Source: Drosophila persimilis (Eukaryota > Arthropoda > Insecta > Diptera > Drosophilidae). Taken from it: a stretch of DNA of 64,000 nucleotides. The notes beneath the pieces were generated by a model, which did not search any database, had not been told where the DNA came from, and saw only the letters and a program-made list of their open reading frames with translations. Positions 48,808-62,145 of the stretch are shown here, piece by piece. The position numbers and the translations under genes were made by a program. The stretch spans positions 620,001 through 684,000 of the forward strand of contig NW_020825298.1 of NCBI RefSeq assembly GCF_003286085.1, given 5' to 3'. How positions within the stretch are numbered: position 1 is the stretch's first letter; each line of letters starts with the position of its first letter.

Positions 48808-50030
48808 CTAACGATAACTTAAATCTCTTATTACGCATTCGAGGAAAAAGTAACCCTAGATTAAGGCTTGGGGTTTCTCGCACTGAAACCAAAATGGAGA
48901 AATCGCTTGCTGTCGAACGGAAATAATACCTGGACAAACTGAGACATGCCTTAAACCATACGGTCCTAAAGGAACAAAAGATTTGCCGTTTCAAAGTTCG
49001 ATTCTGTTTGCAGATATTGAAGTTTGGGTCTTTCATCACTGATCGCTAGATCTCTAATTTTTTCTTAAATGATGCCGAAATGGAGCCAAGCTCCCCTTCC
49101 ATATAGAGAGTGGGCATCACGACACTCATTAAAGTTGGCTGGTGGTTCAGGTAATAGCAATTACATGTCACATCCCTGCGGAAGTCCGTAATTTGCCAAT
49201 GCGTGTGCGTGTGTGAGCGGGCTGCCATCCAACTATCCGGAGGAGAAAGTTTGTCAAGTGAAATTTATGCGAGCAGTGGCTGTAATTGAAGCGGAAATCC
49301 ACAAGAAGCAGCGCCCGAAGAAGAATCTAATAATTTACTTTATTTGCACCTTTGAAGAGTCGTTCTTGTCGCTGTCGTTGGCATAGCCAACCATCGCCCC
49401 CAGCCACCAGCCACCACCCCCATCTCCTCTGTGATGGCAGCTGTGGGCAAAACTTTTACACGTACACATGCCATCAGCAAAATGGAAAAAGTTTCGCTTT
49501 CTCACTAGCAACTTGCCTCTGTCTCTGCCTCTTCTGTATCCTCTTCTCTGGCTGCTTTCCTGCTCATCAAGGCGTGCAAATTAAGAAAATTATCATGCAT
49601 CGTACCTAGGCGACGGGGATGCCCCGCTGCCCCCATCTGCTCCTGTTTCTTCCCCAAACCCCAACCCCAACCCCTGGGGTAAACTTTCTGTGAGCCCGAA
49701 TCCAATTAAACATAAAAATAAAATAAATTGTGACATTTTCCAATTAGCGGAGCGAATAGTTGTGTGGCAGCAGCAGCAGAAGCAGCAATGGGAGGCAAGA
49801 AAGATGAGCCTGCTGACAACATGTGTCATGCCCCCCATCATACTCCTCCTGGCCTGTCAAGACAAATGCCGGCACCGAGATGTCTATCGCTGTCTGGGAA
49901 TCGCAGTTGGATTTGGAATACGGATACGCAGAAGGAGTCGTAGGTTGGGGGCTAATTAATGGCGTCACAGCAACAAATAGCAACGGGGTCTCCAAGGAGC
50001 AGTGTTCGACAGAGGAATACCCTAACCAAT

Positions 50031-50165
50031 ATGAATCCAACTGCAACAAGTAGACTGCTCGTCATGTCCTGCCTTCTGTTTAGCCTAATATTCTCAAACT
50101 CTAGCCTCTCGTCTGATGCTAGAAGCATTTCTCGGAAGCTGAGACTAGCTGCAAATTACAAATGA
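50031..50165 (+). CDS. Candidate 44-aa signal-peptide ORF
   Basis: ATG at 50031 opens a frame with a textbook signal peptide: a short polar start, the hydrophobic core LLVMSCLLFSLIF, then SNSSLSSDA as a possible cleavage region, followed by only 14 basic residues (RSISRKLRLAANYK) and a stop. An in-frame ATG at 49959 would add 24 Ser/Gln/Thr-rich residues. No promoter, acceptor or poly(A) signal is obvious. It may be a short secreted peptide gene, a first exon, or chance. Confidence 0.2.
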   Translation: MNPTATSRLLVMSCLLFSLIFSNSSLSSDARSISRKLRLAANYK

Positions 50166-52545
50166 GCTCCAGACACACTCAGAGATGGAAATAGGGGCAA
50201 GAAGGACAGTCATCCAGACAGAAGGACTGAGAGTCGAATGTGAAAATAATTGCCAAAAATAACACAGAATTTATTTATGCTCCACTACTCTGCCGCTTCT
50301 CTACCCTGCACTCTGGTGTCTCTTCGTGGGGCGGTTCTGTGCGGTGCGGTGCGGGCTCTGAGGGCAATTGGCAGTGGGTTTTTATGATTTTGCTCGGCAT
50401 GGCCATAGACAGCTCTCTAAATGAGCAAAAACACATAAAAATGTTGAGCAATTTCTCTGCGGCCAGAGCTCTGGACAGACCAGACAGAAGTCCTCCTTTC
50501 GGATCCATGGTTTCCTTCGCTTTTGGCTTGTGTTTGCTTTGCTCTGACCAACTCTGCTTTCTTGCAATTTGCAACTAATTGCTACAAATTAATTTTAGTA
50601 TGCTTTTAATGGCATTTTGAATGTGGCAGAGATGGACAGTAGGACATGGATGGGGAATGGAGAATGGGGAATATGGAATATGGAATGGGGACAATGAAGC
50701 CCTTTGTCTGAGAGCAAAAAGGGATTTTTGTGGCTTGCCTTTTGCTGTCTTGCCTTGGATTTAATGAGCTGCGACAATCGTCAGTCTCCAGTAAGGGACA
50801 GCCTTAGCCTAGAGACTGCCAACAATGGAGCGCATTTGGTTGACAAGGATGCGGGGCTTGCCCCTCCTTTCAGGGCCAGGCTAAGCAGAATGAAAGTTTT
50901 ACAAGAATTCTGCGCAATGGAAAAGATGAAATATATTTCGTGCCCCACTCGAAGGCGGAAGATGGAAGGCAGTGCGTGCTCATTAGATCTCTATTGTGCT
51001 GCATCCGGATTCTGGATTCCGGTTTCCCGGAGTCACTGGCACTTCACACCACTCCCGTGCCCCTTCCCTGCGCCTGTCTCTATCTATGTCGCCACCTCTG
51101 AATGTAAATCAATTTGTCGTCGTGTCAACAGCACAACTAATTTATTTATGAGTTCGCTTTAAACTTTGATTATTCATATGCCAGGCCAGTGGTGTGCCAT
51201 AGCAGCCTTCCTTTATCCCCCAATCCTCAATCCTGAGTGCTGGGCCTCGTATGTCCTCTGTTGACTTTCATTAGCTCAAATTACCCAAAAGTACTCGAGT
51301 AATGCACGCATAAATCAAACGGAAATCAAATTCACTTGCAGATGCAGTCGAGGAGTCGGCTTTGGGTCCGTCCATAAATGGAGACCCCTGTCAGGAGTAC
51401 CATCGGATGACCACTGCTGTCCCTCCCCCTCTTTGTGGCATGGCCACGCCCTGGCCATGTCGATGCCACCGCCTGTGTTTGGTTTACGTGCTTAAATTGG
51501 CAATTAGCAGATTAATTGTCACTGCCAATATATGCGTCAATATTTTGTGCAACCGACAGATGCAGTTGCCGCTGCAGTTGCCGTTGCAGTTGCATCTCTG
51601 CCCCTCTGCACCGTACCCGTACCCATCCAGCCATACATCCCATCGTCATCCTGTGCACACGTACACGAACATTGGTTTTGCGTTTGCTTTACGGCCCTGT
51701 TGTTTACACAATTGTTGCTCTGTTCTGTTCTGTTGCTGTTTGATTTCACTAACGAGCATTAGCATAAATTGCATCAGTCAGAGCCATCGAGGGGGCCATC
51801 GTCATCGTCGCCATATGGACACTCGATTCGTTTGTGTGTGCATCATTTGTCAGCTGGGCATGGTCCATTCGGTCTGTCGGTCCAGTGTCCAGTGTCCTGT
51901 GTCTACTCTCGGAGACTGTCAAAATTCACGTTCGAAACGAACGGATGACTGCGGACATTGGGCAGTCAATCAATTGTAAATTTTTAATGAGTTTTCATTC
52001 GGCATTGGTCTGACAGCGAACCAACTGGCCATCAGAGCTCTGGCCTGGCCCTGGCTCTGGCTGTGGTCTCACTGTCCCTCTGGACTCTGGACTAAGCAAT
52101 TTGTCACACTAATTAGCTGCTGCTGCGGTTGCCCGCTAGCTGGCGTTGGACTTGCAACAAATATCACGTGTACGCCACCGCACTGCCATGCTAAGTGATG
52201 CAAATGGCTGTGTAAACGAGCTCAACCATGATATCCACTCCATGGAGCTTTGACAGAGGGTATTATCTATGTCTAGTACTAGTTCTTGTGTCTTGTCTTT
52301 TCTTTCTTTAGCGCCGCAATAATTTCACACAAAATATTTCCGCAACACATCGTCGATGGCAGGTCCTTTCCTGTCCTTTCCTCATGTCCTTGCAGTTGCT
52401 CCTACATTTCACTTGACTTCACGTCCTCATCCAGCTGCAACTTATCATTTTATAAGCATTTGTTTTTCTTCTGGTCTCTGTTTTTGTTTCTTCTCTTGTT
52501 TGGACGCTGCTGTGGCTGCTCCTCCACCGACTCGTTCCACTCGGC

Positions 52546-52705
52546 CTCCTATACCCTTGCGCTATACTCTTCCAGAGGGTAATATGATAATCGCTTAAGG
52601 ATTATGAAACATAAGCGCTGAATTGTAAATTTAGAGTGCATTCAATTAACTTTAGGAAACGTTCGATCAATCGATCTAGTAAGGGTATCAAAACTTCGGT
52701 TCCTT
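52546..52705. repeat. Dispersed repeat fragment (AGGGTAATATG type)
   Basis: It starts TATACCCTTGCGC, carries CCAGAGGGTAATATGAT and ends GATCTAGTAAGGGTATC followed by AAAACTTCGG. These motifs match the same general class as the 46.5-kb fragment, with different middle sequence. Confidence 0.4.
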
Positions 52706-55342
52706 TCTTCGGCTCCTTCCGTTCTGGTTTTTCTTTGTCTTGAATGTTTTTTCTGTGTGCAGCATAACAAAATATTTTGTTGCATTTTGTTTGCTCTCAG
52801 CCCTGGCTGTTCCTTCTGTCCCTTCTTTCTTCCTCTCTGGTCTGTCTCCTGTGCACACTTTATGTGACAGATACTTTAAAATGTGGCAAAGTGGTTTTTG
52901 GCAAGCCATCCACAGTTACAGTCGCATTCGCATTCAGTTCTCGAAGTGGTTTTGGGTCACATGCTGCTGCCATGTCCATTCTTGAGGGCCATTCCAAATG
53001 AAATTAATGCAGAATTATGTGCCACGTAAACTAATTTTTATGCGACTGCCACTTTCGCCACACTCCGGCCACGCCTCACTCCCTCCCTAACCCTTCTGGC
53101 GGCCTACGATTTACGAGGGATCGCACTTGCCCGCAATCCTTTCATAACATTCGGAGGACCGTTTTATTGCCCCGTTTGCTGCCACTTAGGGGTGAAGCGA
53201 GAAAAAACCAAAAAAATACCGCGTGCCGCATTAAAATGTTGCCGGGCTTTGGCTCCTCCGCCGGCCTCTAGCTGCTTCTTGTTGTTCGAGCTGAAATTTA
53301 TATTAGGCCAACAAAGTCGCCCTTCGAAGATGCGGATAGGATGGGATGAAATGGCACTAGTATTCGTATAGGGCTGCTTTTGGCGTTGGCGCCTGCTCTC
53401 AAGTGCTCATAAATTCACGAAAATTTCACAGCCGCCGACGGACCAACAAAATAAAAAGCGACGGCTACGGCTTTGGCGTTGGCGGTGAGAGGATTGGAGT
53501 GGGAAAAGCGGCGTCAGCTGTTGCAGGCAGCATCCTTGTATAACCCACGCGCCCCGACCCAGTCCCCGACCCAATCCCACTGCCGGGCACACACTCGACT
53601 TTGGTTTGGCAACATAAATTGTTAAAGAATTGCCACTTTACAGTCGTAAGGAGCACATAAGCCGGACAAATAAAAACCCTTTGCTGCTCCACCGCTGCTT
53701 GAACCCTTGAGGTTCCCTTTGGAGAGGGGTCAACGGGCGGCAGCAGCAGCAGCACCAGGTCCCCTCCCATTGCTCTTCGACCCTGGTCAACCGCATCGCA
53801 CAAGAGGAGAGCAAGAGCAATCAGTCGCAGACTCCGGATTGGATGTCATAAAAATGTCATCTAGCGAATGGCACAGACTGGGACAGGGAATGGAGTGGAA
53901 CTGGGACTGGGCGCTGTTCTTTGTCATCATTATGGCATCCAATTTGTACTCAATAAAAATAGCAACTCAACTGTGATGTGATGAGTGGGGGGTCTGGGAC
54001 TGACTGGCAATTGTTTTCCATCAATGTAACATGCCCGAGTCTTTGAGTCCTTCCCCCTGCCAAACCATGGAAGGATGCTGCAATTTTGGGCCAACCCTTC
54101 TCCCGCTCTAACCGCTCCATACCGTCCCAGCGGACATGTGCGGCAGGCGGACAGCGCCGTTATCTGTGTCGCTGTCCGCATCCGTGGAGGAGGTCCGAGG
54201 ATGCATGTGAAGTGCCGTGATTTATAAGCGTTTTGCCGGCGATAACAGGTCCGAGGACACGCCCACAGCCCACAGGCAAACAATGGAAATGAGAGTGGGA
54301 ACACATGCAAATCCTCCTCCTCTTTCTTCTCCTAGTCCTTTGATACCCTTCTGTTGCCAACCATTTCTTTCAATTTTCTTTGTACGGCTTTTTGTGGTCG
54401 CCTGGCTTTTCCGGCAAATTTTTATCTCAAGTTCGGACCCGTTGACAATAAAAATGGCAATAGGAGAGGCCAACCGCACAACAGTCAGAGCACAGCACAG
54501 CATAGGCATCCTGGGGCAGGCCCAGGCCCAGGCCCATATCATTAATTTTGCACAAAAGGACGAAATGTCCTTTGCCAAATGCAGTAGGATAGAGAGCAAG
54601 CAGAGCAACGGAGCGAACGGACCAACAAATAAATAAGGCAAGCAGCCGGACTTTGTTGTGCATTGGCAGCTCTGCGGTTGGGATTGCTCTCCGTCTAGAT
54701 GGAACCCGGAGATGGAGATGGAGATGGAGATGAGGATGGGATTGAGGATGGGAATGGGATTGGAACCAGAGCTGAGGTTGGGTTTTGGGGCTGAGGTCGA
54801 AGATGTGGCTGCAACACGTTCGACATTTTGTGGGTCTCACGCTGCGTTGGTCATTGCCAAATTGAAATTGTTTTCCGCCAGCAAACCCTCACCGCACCTC
54901 GCACCAGACCGTATCATGCGATGGAAGGACATTCAAAGCGAAAGAAAATGAGACAGAATATAATGTTAGGAAAATGAGATACATACATACATGTATATGG
55001 TTGGCTGCTCGGCTTGAGGCACCGCCTCGGCTGGCCGCACGGCTGCGAGGAACTTTAGCATTGAGTATCGGACCCCGACATAAATTATATAGACGGATCC
55101 ATCCGAGACATTAACCTAGTGGTCAGCCATAGGATCCGAGACGTGAACCATTGGAAAACCTAAAATTGTCAGTGTTGGACAATTAACATTTGAAAACCAA
55201 TGCGCCAAGGCATTGCCAGACTGCTGGAAATCGTTGTGAAATTGTGGCGCAAATTTGAATTTCACTTTGCATTTAAACTCAAATTATAATATATATTTAA
55301 AATATTATATTTTATTTTATTCGAAATAGCACATATTTGACG

Positions 55343-58300
55343 ATGAGTGATACTGAAGTACACCATGTGGCCAATGACGCGCCAGCGCCACGCGTAGATA
55401 CTGACGATGACAAGGTGCCAGTCAGAACCGAGTCAGAGACAGAGGAATTGCGAATTAGTGCAAGGCGGAATACGCCAAAATCAAAGGGGAACTTCTGCTG
55501 CATAGCCAAAGAGTGTAAGCTTGAAGGCCATCTTGAAGACATTCCCCATATACCTCCCTGTTACCCCGCAGACTATAGCGAGTACTCCAACCTGATTGAT
55601 TCGCTGCACATCATGCCTCGTATTATGATTCACCATCGCCGTTTCAAGGTCAACTCCACCTACGGCCTCACGCTCAACATCAGGAACAATGGACTGGTAG
55701 GCTATCACCCATATATTCGAGTCCTCAATCTTCGTCGCTGATCAACCCACACCCATACAGTATCCCCGACTGATCCAAGTAAGCACGGACAGCCCCGTGG
55801 ACACATCCATCTCGATACCCGAATTGGATCTGCATCGCTACCTGGAAACCGACCAGACGCTAGAGGTGAAGATCTGGATCCGAGCCACCACCTCGCGTGA
55901 TATCAACCGAAGGCGCCACATTTACGTCGAGTCCTTTCACCCGAACATCATCTTCCAAGTGCCCATCATTGGTATGTCTCCCACTCAGATATCAGTCCCC
56001 AGTCTGTACGATGCCCCTCTATAGTGGTGTACAAGCTAGAGGAACCCTCATTATGCGAGTTCTTAACCCTGCCGCGCTGCGTCCCTAACAACAAGTCGTA
56101 TTACGAGATGATCATCTACAATCCCACAAAAGAACGCATCCGAATGCGCTTCAGAAAGTATGTACTAGTCGTTCAAATCACATCACCGAATCCAATCTGA
56201 ATGCTGACTCCCATTGTAGCACGAATCGGGGACTGACTTTGAACACTCTGAACAAGGATCTGCTGCCGCCAAAGGACTATATCAAAGTGCTCCTGGTATT
56301 CCACGTCCAGAAGCTGCAATCGCTGAAGGGATTCTTCAACATTAAGTTCGGTGTGAGTAGGTATTCGTGACAAGAGATCTGTCGCCGTCGCAGCATTCAT
56401 ACGAGTAATTTCTCCCTTCCTAGGTGCATCCAAAATTATCATTTTCGACTTCACGGCCAAGTCGATGGGCGCTCATTTGAGTGGAGGTAGCGTATCCTTC
56501 GGCCTGACCAAGTTCTCCCGCGAGGAGCAACGCACTATAACCGTGTGCAACGAGTCGCCACACGAGGTGAGGGTGTCCTGCAATTTCGACGGAAACCCGA
56601 ATCTGGCAGAGTCGGCGTCGCAGAGCATTGACTCCCATTTCTCGAACAAACTGATCGATGAGGCCGTCAGCATGCGCAGCGTCCTTCTCTTCGACTTTGA
56701 GGAAAATCCCAACATACAGAACGTCAGATACAGCATCTCAGCCGCCAAGCACTTCGGGTTCGTTACGCCGCACTCGATTCCATCCTGGTCGTCGGCGGAA
56801 ATCGTCGTGAGCTTTAGGCCCTTGTACGACGCCACGGAACCCTTCCCAGACGATGCGGAGCCACCGTACTTCCAGCGCACCCGCCTCACCTTTTGCTTTA
56901 CCGATTCCGAAGATTGCATCGAGTCGCACTTCCTCGTTGTCTCCGGAGAGATTGACGGCATCGAGGTGGAGGTGTATCCCAAGTTGATTGACTTTCGCAA
57001 GATCTATCTAGGGGAGGAGCACTGCTCCCAAATCAAGATCCTTAATGTGGATGGTGAGTCTGAAGACTTTGCCGACCACTTCATCTACATATGTATGTCC
57101 TCTGGTTACTTCCAGCTGTGCCCGCCAAGGTGGCCTACAAGGACACTCTCGAGCCGGACATGGGCGGGGTGCGCATGACGCCCATGGAGGGATTTTCTCT
57201 GGAGCCCTGCTGCCGGGGCACCTTTAACCTGTCCTTCTACACCACCCATCCCGCCCGTTTCACGATCACGCTGCGCTTTAAGGTAGTGAATGGAGCCCAC
57301 TACAAGGTCTACCTCAAGTGAGTGATCAGAAAATTTCCGTTAGCACGACCTCCTACCAACAACTCCTCCATCCTGCTTCCAGAGGAACTGGGCAGCATGT
57401 CCAGCTGCGCACCTTTCCACAACTCGTAGAATTCGGCAGCATACCCATGGCCGTGCCTCAGAAGCGGTATATGCTGCTCATGAATCCGCTGGCGGTGCCT
57501 ATTACGCTGCAGGTGAAGGCCAGCGACGATGGGGAGGAGCAGCCGTTGGTGCTGAACATTCGCGACTCCACGGAGATGCTGCCCATCACTGTGCGGGATC
57601 CCATCAAGCACTTGCAACGGGCCCACGAGGACATGCGCAACGATTCTCTGGAGTACAACAGCATCAACCTGACGTCAAACACGCCGGATATGCTGTCTAT
57701 GAAGTCCCTCCACATAAACGAGTCCTTGTACAGCATGGAATTCGAGGAGGAAGTGATGGGTAATACCATCTCTAATGGATACTGATCCACGGATAATTTG
57801 ATATCTGTTTCCTTAGAGCCCGTTCCAATGTTGGCCAGTCACCTGCTGACGAACCTGAAGAAGCAGAAGATTTTCGACAAGACGGAGACTGACAAGCGGG
57901 TGATCCAGGAGGCGCTGCATGGACTCATCAATACCAAGTACTTCTCCATATTCACCAAGCACAACAACTTTATTTTCATGGACTGGAACGCGATACCCAG
58001 TGACCCGCGTGAGGTCTACTGCGACAACGAGATTATCTACCTGCGGCCTAACACTGGACGCACCATCACCATCCTGCTGATCCCCAACCAGGTGGGGTAC
58101 TTCCATCGCGCCCTCAACGTCCGCATCTGCCCCTCAGTTCTGTCCAATTCGGGCTCCAGTGAGGATCATCAAAGCGTGAAGACGCTCATCAAGTCGGATT
58201 TTCTGTGCTCCAAGCTATGGTTCGAGTACAACTGCGTGACCCCAGAGATTGAGTGGACCAACATGGTGGACCTCTCGCCTAGGACTGTCTATGCGGGCGA

Positions 58301-61300
58301 GAAGTACGAGTTTGACATGAGCTTCTATAACAGATCCACCACCGGTGGTTTTCTGCACTTTGATGTCATTGTGAGCATCTATTCATCCATTCTGCGTGTC
58401 GATTTGGTTTAACCCACTTCTCCTCCGATAGCCAAACGAGATGAATTTTCGGGATGGAATCTGGAAGTTTTACATTGGCTCTGGTTCTCGCATCTTCGCT
58501 AAATGCACGGTCACCTTTCGCTCTCTGGGCAATACCCGGCTTACGGGTCTGGTCAAGATTGTAGGCGCCCCTCGGCCCTACCCCTTTCATCTGATCGCCA
58601 ACGTCCTGCCCACTGAGATACGCATCTCGCCCACCTATGTGCACCATCGCCTGCAGACCTATGAGCTTCACAAGGTCCACTTCTACATAGACAACTACAC
58701 GCCCACCAACACTAAGCTAACAATGAATTTGGTAAGGAAAATGTCAGTTATTCTGTTCTTAGCTATCACTTTTGTATGCTCTTTCTATAGAAGGACACCA
58801 CCGGTCAATATCTGACAACAAGGGGCGGAGTACTGGCCTCGACTGGACAGAGCATGTACACCACGTTGGTGGCGATATTCCCCGATCCAGACCTCTACCA
58901 GAACATCCTTTATGTGGACTTGCAGTTTGACCACGTGATGGAGATACCCATCACGTTCCTGGTAGAGGGAGTGCCGCTGTACTTTGAGCCCAACATAAGA
59001 GAGGGCTTCGATGCTGGGCTGCTCTACACCGACACCAAGGAAGAGTTCCACGACAAAATCTACAACCACCGCTTCCCTGTGAAGGTGATCAATAAGGGCC
59101 TCCGCTCCTACCGCGTCACCATCACCCGCCTGAAGACCTACGCCCAGAAAAATGGACGATTCTCGTCCTGCTCCTCTCAGCCACTGACGGCCCGTTTTGA
59201 TATAATGCCCAAGCATCTCTACCTACCCCCGGAATGCGTGGAAACCCTTGAGATAATGACTAGCTCCTGCCAGGAGGGCGTGGTTTTCAGCGACTTTCTG
59301 CTCCAGGTCACCGACCAAAAATATCCGCAGCGCAAATACACCATCAAGGTCACGGCCAAGGCCACATTCACCGACTGCCAGCTGATCTGGAACCGCAAGC
59401 AGATGCTCTTCCAATACCATAGCTGTGAGCCGCTGAGGGAGCGCTCAAACGTACAGACCCCTATTCTGATCAACCAGCATTCGGTTCCCATTGCCGAGGT
59501 TAGGCTCCAGGCCACAGGGCCCTTTCGAATCAAGGAGCTCTACGAGGACTCATTCGAAAAGGAGATCCTCATGCCCATCGAGGCGCTGCAGCACAAGGAG
59601 ATATTTGTCATCCTTAACAGGGCGGCCATGAAGCAGTTGTTCTGCAAGCAGATGGAGGGTCGCATCAGCGTCTGGGCCCTGGGGCGACAATTGAACGCGC
59701 TCTCCCTGAAGGTCTCTGTCCAGGCGCCTGACGTACTCATCCTCCAGCCCGAGGTGGTGCTCTTCGACCGTGGCATACCATTCGACAGCAACGTAAGTCT
59801 CATCAATCAGGGCTGCCTGCGGGCCGAATTCAAGTGGAAGCGCCTGGAGACGTCCGAGCAGTTCGTGGGAGACATTGATGATCCGGAGGGCATGGTCGCC
59901 GACTTCCTCTCGGAAATCCTGCGCATGCTCGAGTACAACTTCAGCTGCGAGGACGAGCCCAACATGACCCTCCGCTACCAGCAGTGCCGCTGCCAATTCA
60001 GCCACCACTCGGAGACGGGCGACCTCATCCTGGAGATACTCGATGAGATCGTCAACGACCTGGATCTCAGCCACCGACCCCTTGTATACCCAAAGGAGGA
60101 ACAGTCTGGAGAAGACACCGCAATGGAGCAGAACAGCACCTCGAGCTTCGTGCGTGACACCATCTACGACCTGCTCAACAGACTCCACGTCGATTCCAGT
60201 GACCAGCTTTCTCCCGCCTCCTCGGAGTACTGTTTCGCCGAGCGCTTCATTTACTTCCACGAGAAGCAGGGCGAGGTGGAGGTGCCCGACGTCCAGCCGG
60301 ACCACCAATGCCTGCTGCACTTGCCCCACATTCGGCGCTCACACGAAATGCGGGCCCTCTTCCAGCTCACGGTTGTGGGCGGACGCAGCCAGTACTTGTC
60401 GGTCACTTTGGTCAATCTCGCACAGAAGATCAAGTTCCACAAGGAGAGCGTTTACCTAGGGACTAAGGTAGGCACATGAACAGGCACAGGACACTCCACT
60501 CGCCCTCCTTTATCTCATCTTGTCTCCCCTTCAGCCGTGGTACGAGAGTTTCAATGCCGTAGTGCGCGTCACGAACGTGACCAAATACCATCTACAACTG
60601 GTGGTCCTGGAGATTCCGCCGGAGAGATCACAGGAGAAGCGTTTCATCGAGGGCTACTGCAAGCTAGTCAGCAGCGATTACATTCACTTGGAACCTCTGG
60701 CCAGCGACCAGATTCGGGTCAAAGGTGTCCTCGGCTTCAGCGAGAGCTTCTGCCACACTTTCGGGGTGGTGATCAACGCCAGTGCCTCGAACCACTTTTG
60801 TCTGAGGGGCCAAGGGGTGATGCCCATTTTGGAGACGGACTCGAAGCTGAAAGGGGTCCCCCAGGAGCAGCTTGCTATCCTGGAGGAATATCGCCTGTTG
60901 CAGCGCATATACTACTATGAGATGTTCAAGAGCATCACCGAGACGGATGGGGAGCTGACCGCAGCCGATGGCGAGGAGGAAGGCATACAGGAGGATGTCA
61001 TATCCGAAGATTTCAGTCAGCTCTCGGAGAGCGAAGAGGATATGTCCAGTGCGCGACAGCGCTATCACGACACCCAGCTGTTCAAAATGGTCCGGAGCTA
61101 CGTGCTGGTCAACAACAACCAGGAGCTGCCCCACGCTACCATTCTCAAGCAGATGCTTCTCGGCGAGCGATATCGCAACCGCCTCCGCGACAGCTCCGAG
61201 TTGTATGCCAAGCACCAAGAGGTCTACCAGAGCCAGCAAAAACTCCACAAGGCGGCCAGCTACAAGCTGCCGCCGAATGTCAAGCACTTCACCGTCCAAC

Positions 61301-62044
61301 CCATTCCCTGCGAGCAGCAGGGCCACATCCTGGACCTTGGTCATCTCAATCGCAACACCTTGCGCCGCTTCGAACTGCAGCTGCACTTCTTCGGCCCCGG
61401 GAAGCTGATAGCCGCCGCCCGCACGGCTGTCCGGATACCCGGTCTCTTTGTCGACTTTAGCATTAGCCCCGAACTGCAGTGAGTATCAAAAGTTGAAGGC
61501 GAAATGTAAATCACCATATATTCTATCTTATCTACGCGTCTCGATTCTCATTAGCGCTGATAAGAAATTCTCGTTCTGGTCCGAAAAGTGCACGGCTCTG
61601 GAGTACTTCAAGAAGAAATATCGAAACATGCTGGAGCGCCTGATGGATGCCCAGGATCCCAATCTGAAGCACGCCCACTCCTTCGATCTGGACCAACTGC
61701 TGAAACATCAGCGGTCACTGTTAGGCAAAGACCGGCACTTAATGGAGGAATACTACAACAGTCTCAATCTCTCGATCTATCCCGACCACAAGCATCACTT
61801 TACCCTTGCCAAAGTATACTCAGACAGTCAGATGAACTACTCCGGGGTCGATGTCCGAGTCGTTGGCTACTTCAAGCCAGAGTCGCGTTACTACCAAAAG
61901 AATCAATTGGTCGAGGACTACATATACATAGACGTGAGTAAACGTTTCACAAGCAAGCTTCTTTTCTATATCCTATATCCTTCCCTATAGCTTCACATGG
62001 GTCCTACCCTTCCTATCCTGCTGAAAGGCTATATCGCCACTTGA
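55343..62044 (+). CDS. Large ASH/MSP-domain protein, probably axonemal (HYDIN/CFAP class)
   Basis: Thirteen exons: 55343-55696, 55761-55971, 56025-56157, 56220-56350, 56424-57053, 57116-57317, 57383-57759, 57817-58370, 58432-58731, 58791-60467, 60535-61478, 61555-61933 and 61991-62044. All twelve introns are GT-AG, 53-76 nt, and the frame closes at 1,981 aa. The protein has no signal peptide or transmembrane segment. It is dominated by repeated beta-sandwich segments with the ASH signature: Ile/Val-alternating strands, a Y-x-L/L-x-N element and Asn-Pro turns (NIRNNGL, NSTYGLTLN, NPLAVPITLQ). Acidic linkers lie near residues 1430-1460 and 1660-1710, and a charged helical stretch precedes the end. 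ASH arrays of this size occur in the central-apparatus proteins HYDIN, CFAP65, CFAP47, CFAP74 and DLEC1. In flies such genes serve sperm and chordotonal axonemes. The exact orthologue is unresolved. It converges on ninaA. Confidence 0.85.
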
Positions 62045-62111
62045 CTTATTTCTATTCATTGTGGGTGTTAGCGTTGAATATTACGGTTTATATATTGTGT
62101 TTATGTGCATT

Positions 62112-62117
62112 AATAAA
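62112..62117 (+). terminator. Poly(A) signal of the ASH-protein gene
   Basis: AATAAA 68 nt past the stop codon. Cleavage would fall around 62.13-62.15 kb, at or inside the end of the ninaA coding region on the other strand. Confidence 0.65.
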
Positions 62118-62145
62118 GCTCTTCCTTCGTTTTGGGAGGTGGGGT

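Larger units (their letters stand above)
45510..55330. other. Gene-free tract upstream of the ASH-protein gene
   Basis: No intact gene that I can defend. It contains fragments of dispersed repeats at 46.46-46.78 and 52.55-52.71 kb, a small signal-peptide ORF at 50.0-50.17 kb, an 18-nt G run, and a strongly AT-rich stretch (55.25-55.33 kb) just before the ASH-protein start. Confidence 0.55.
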
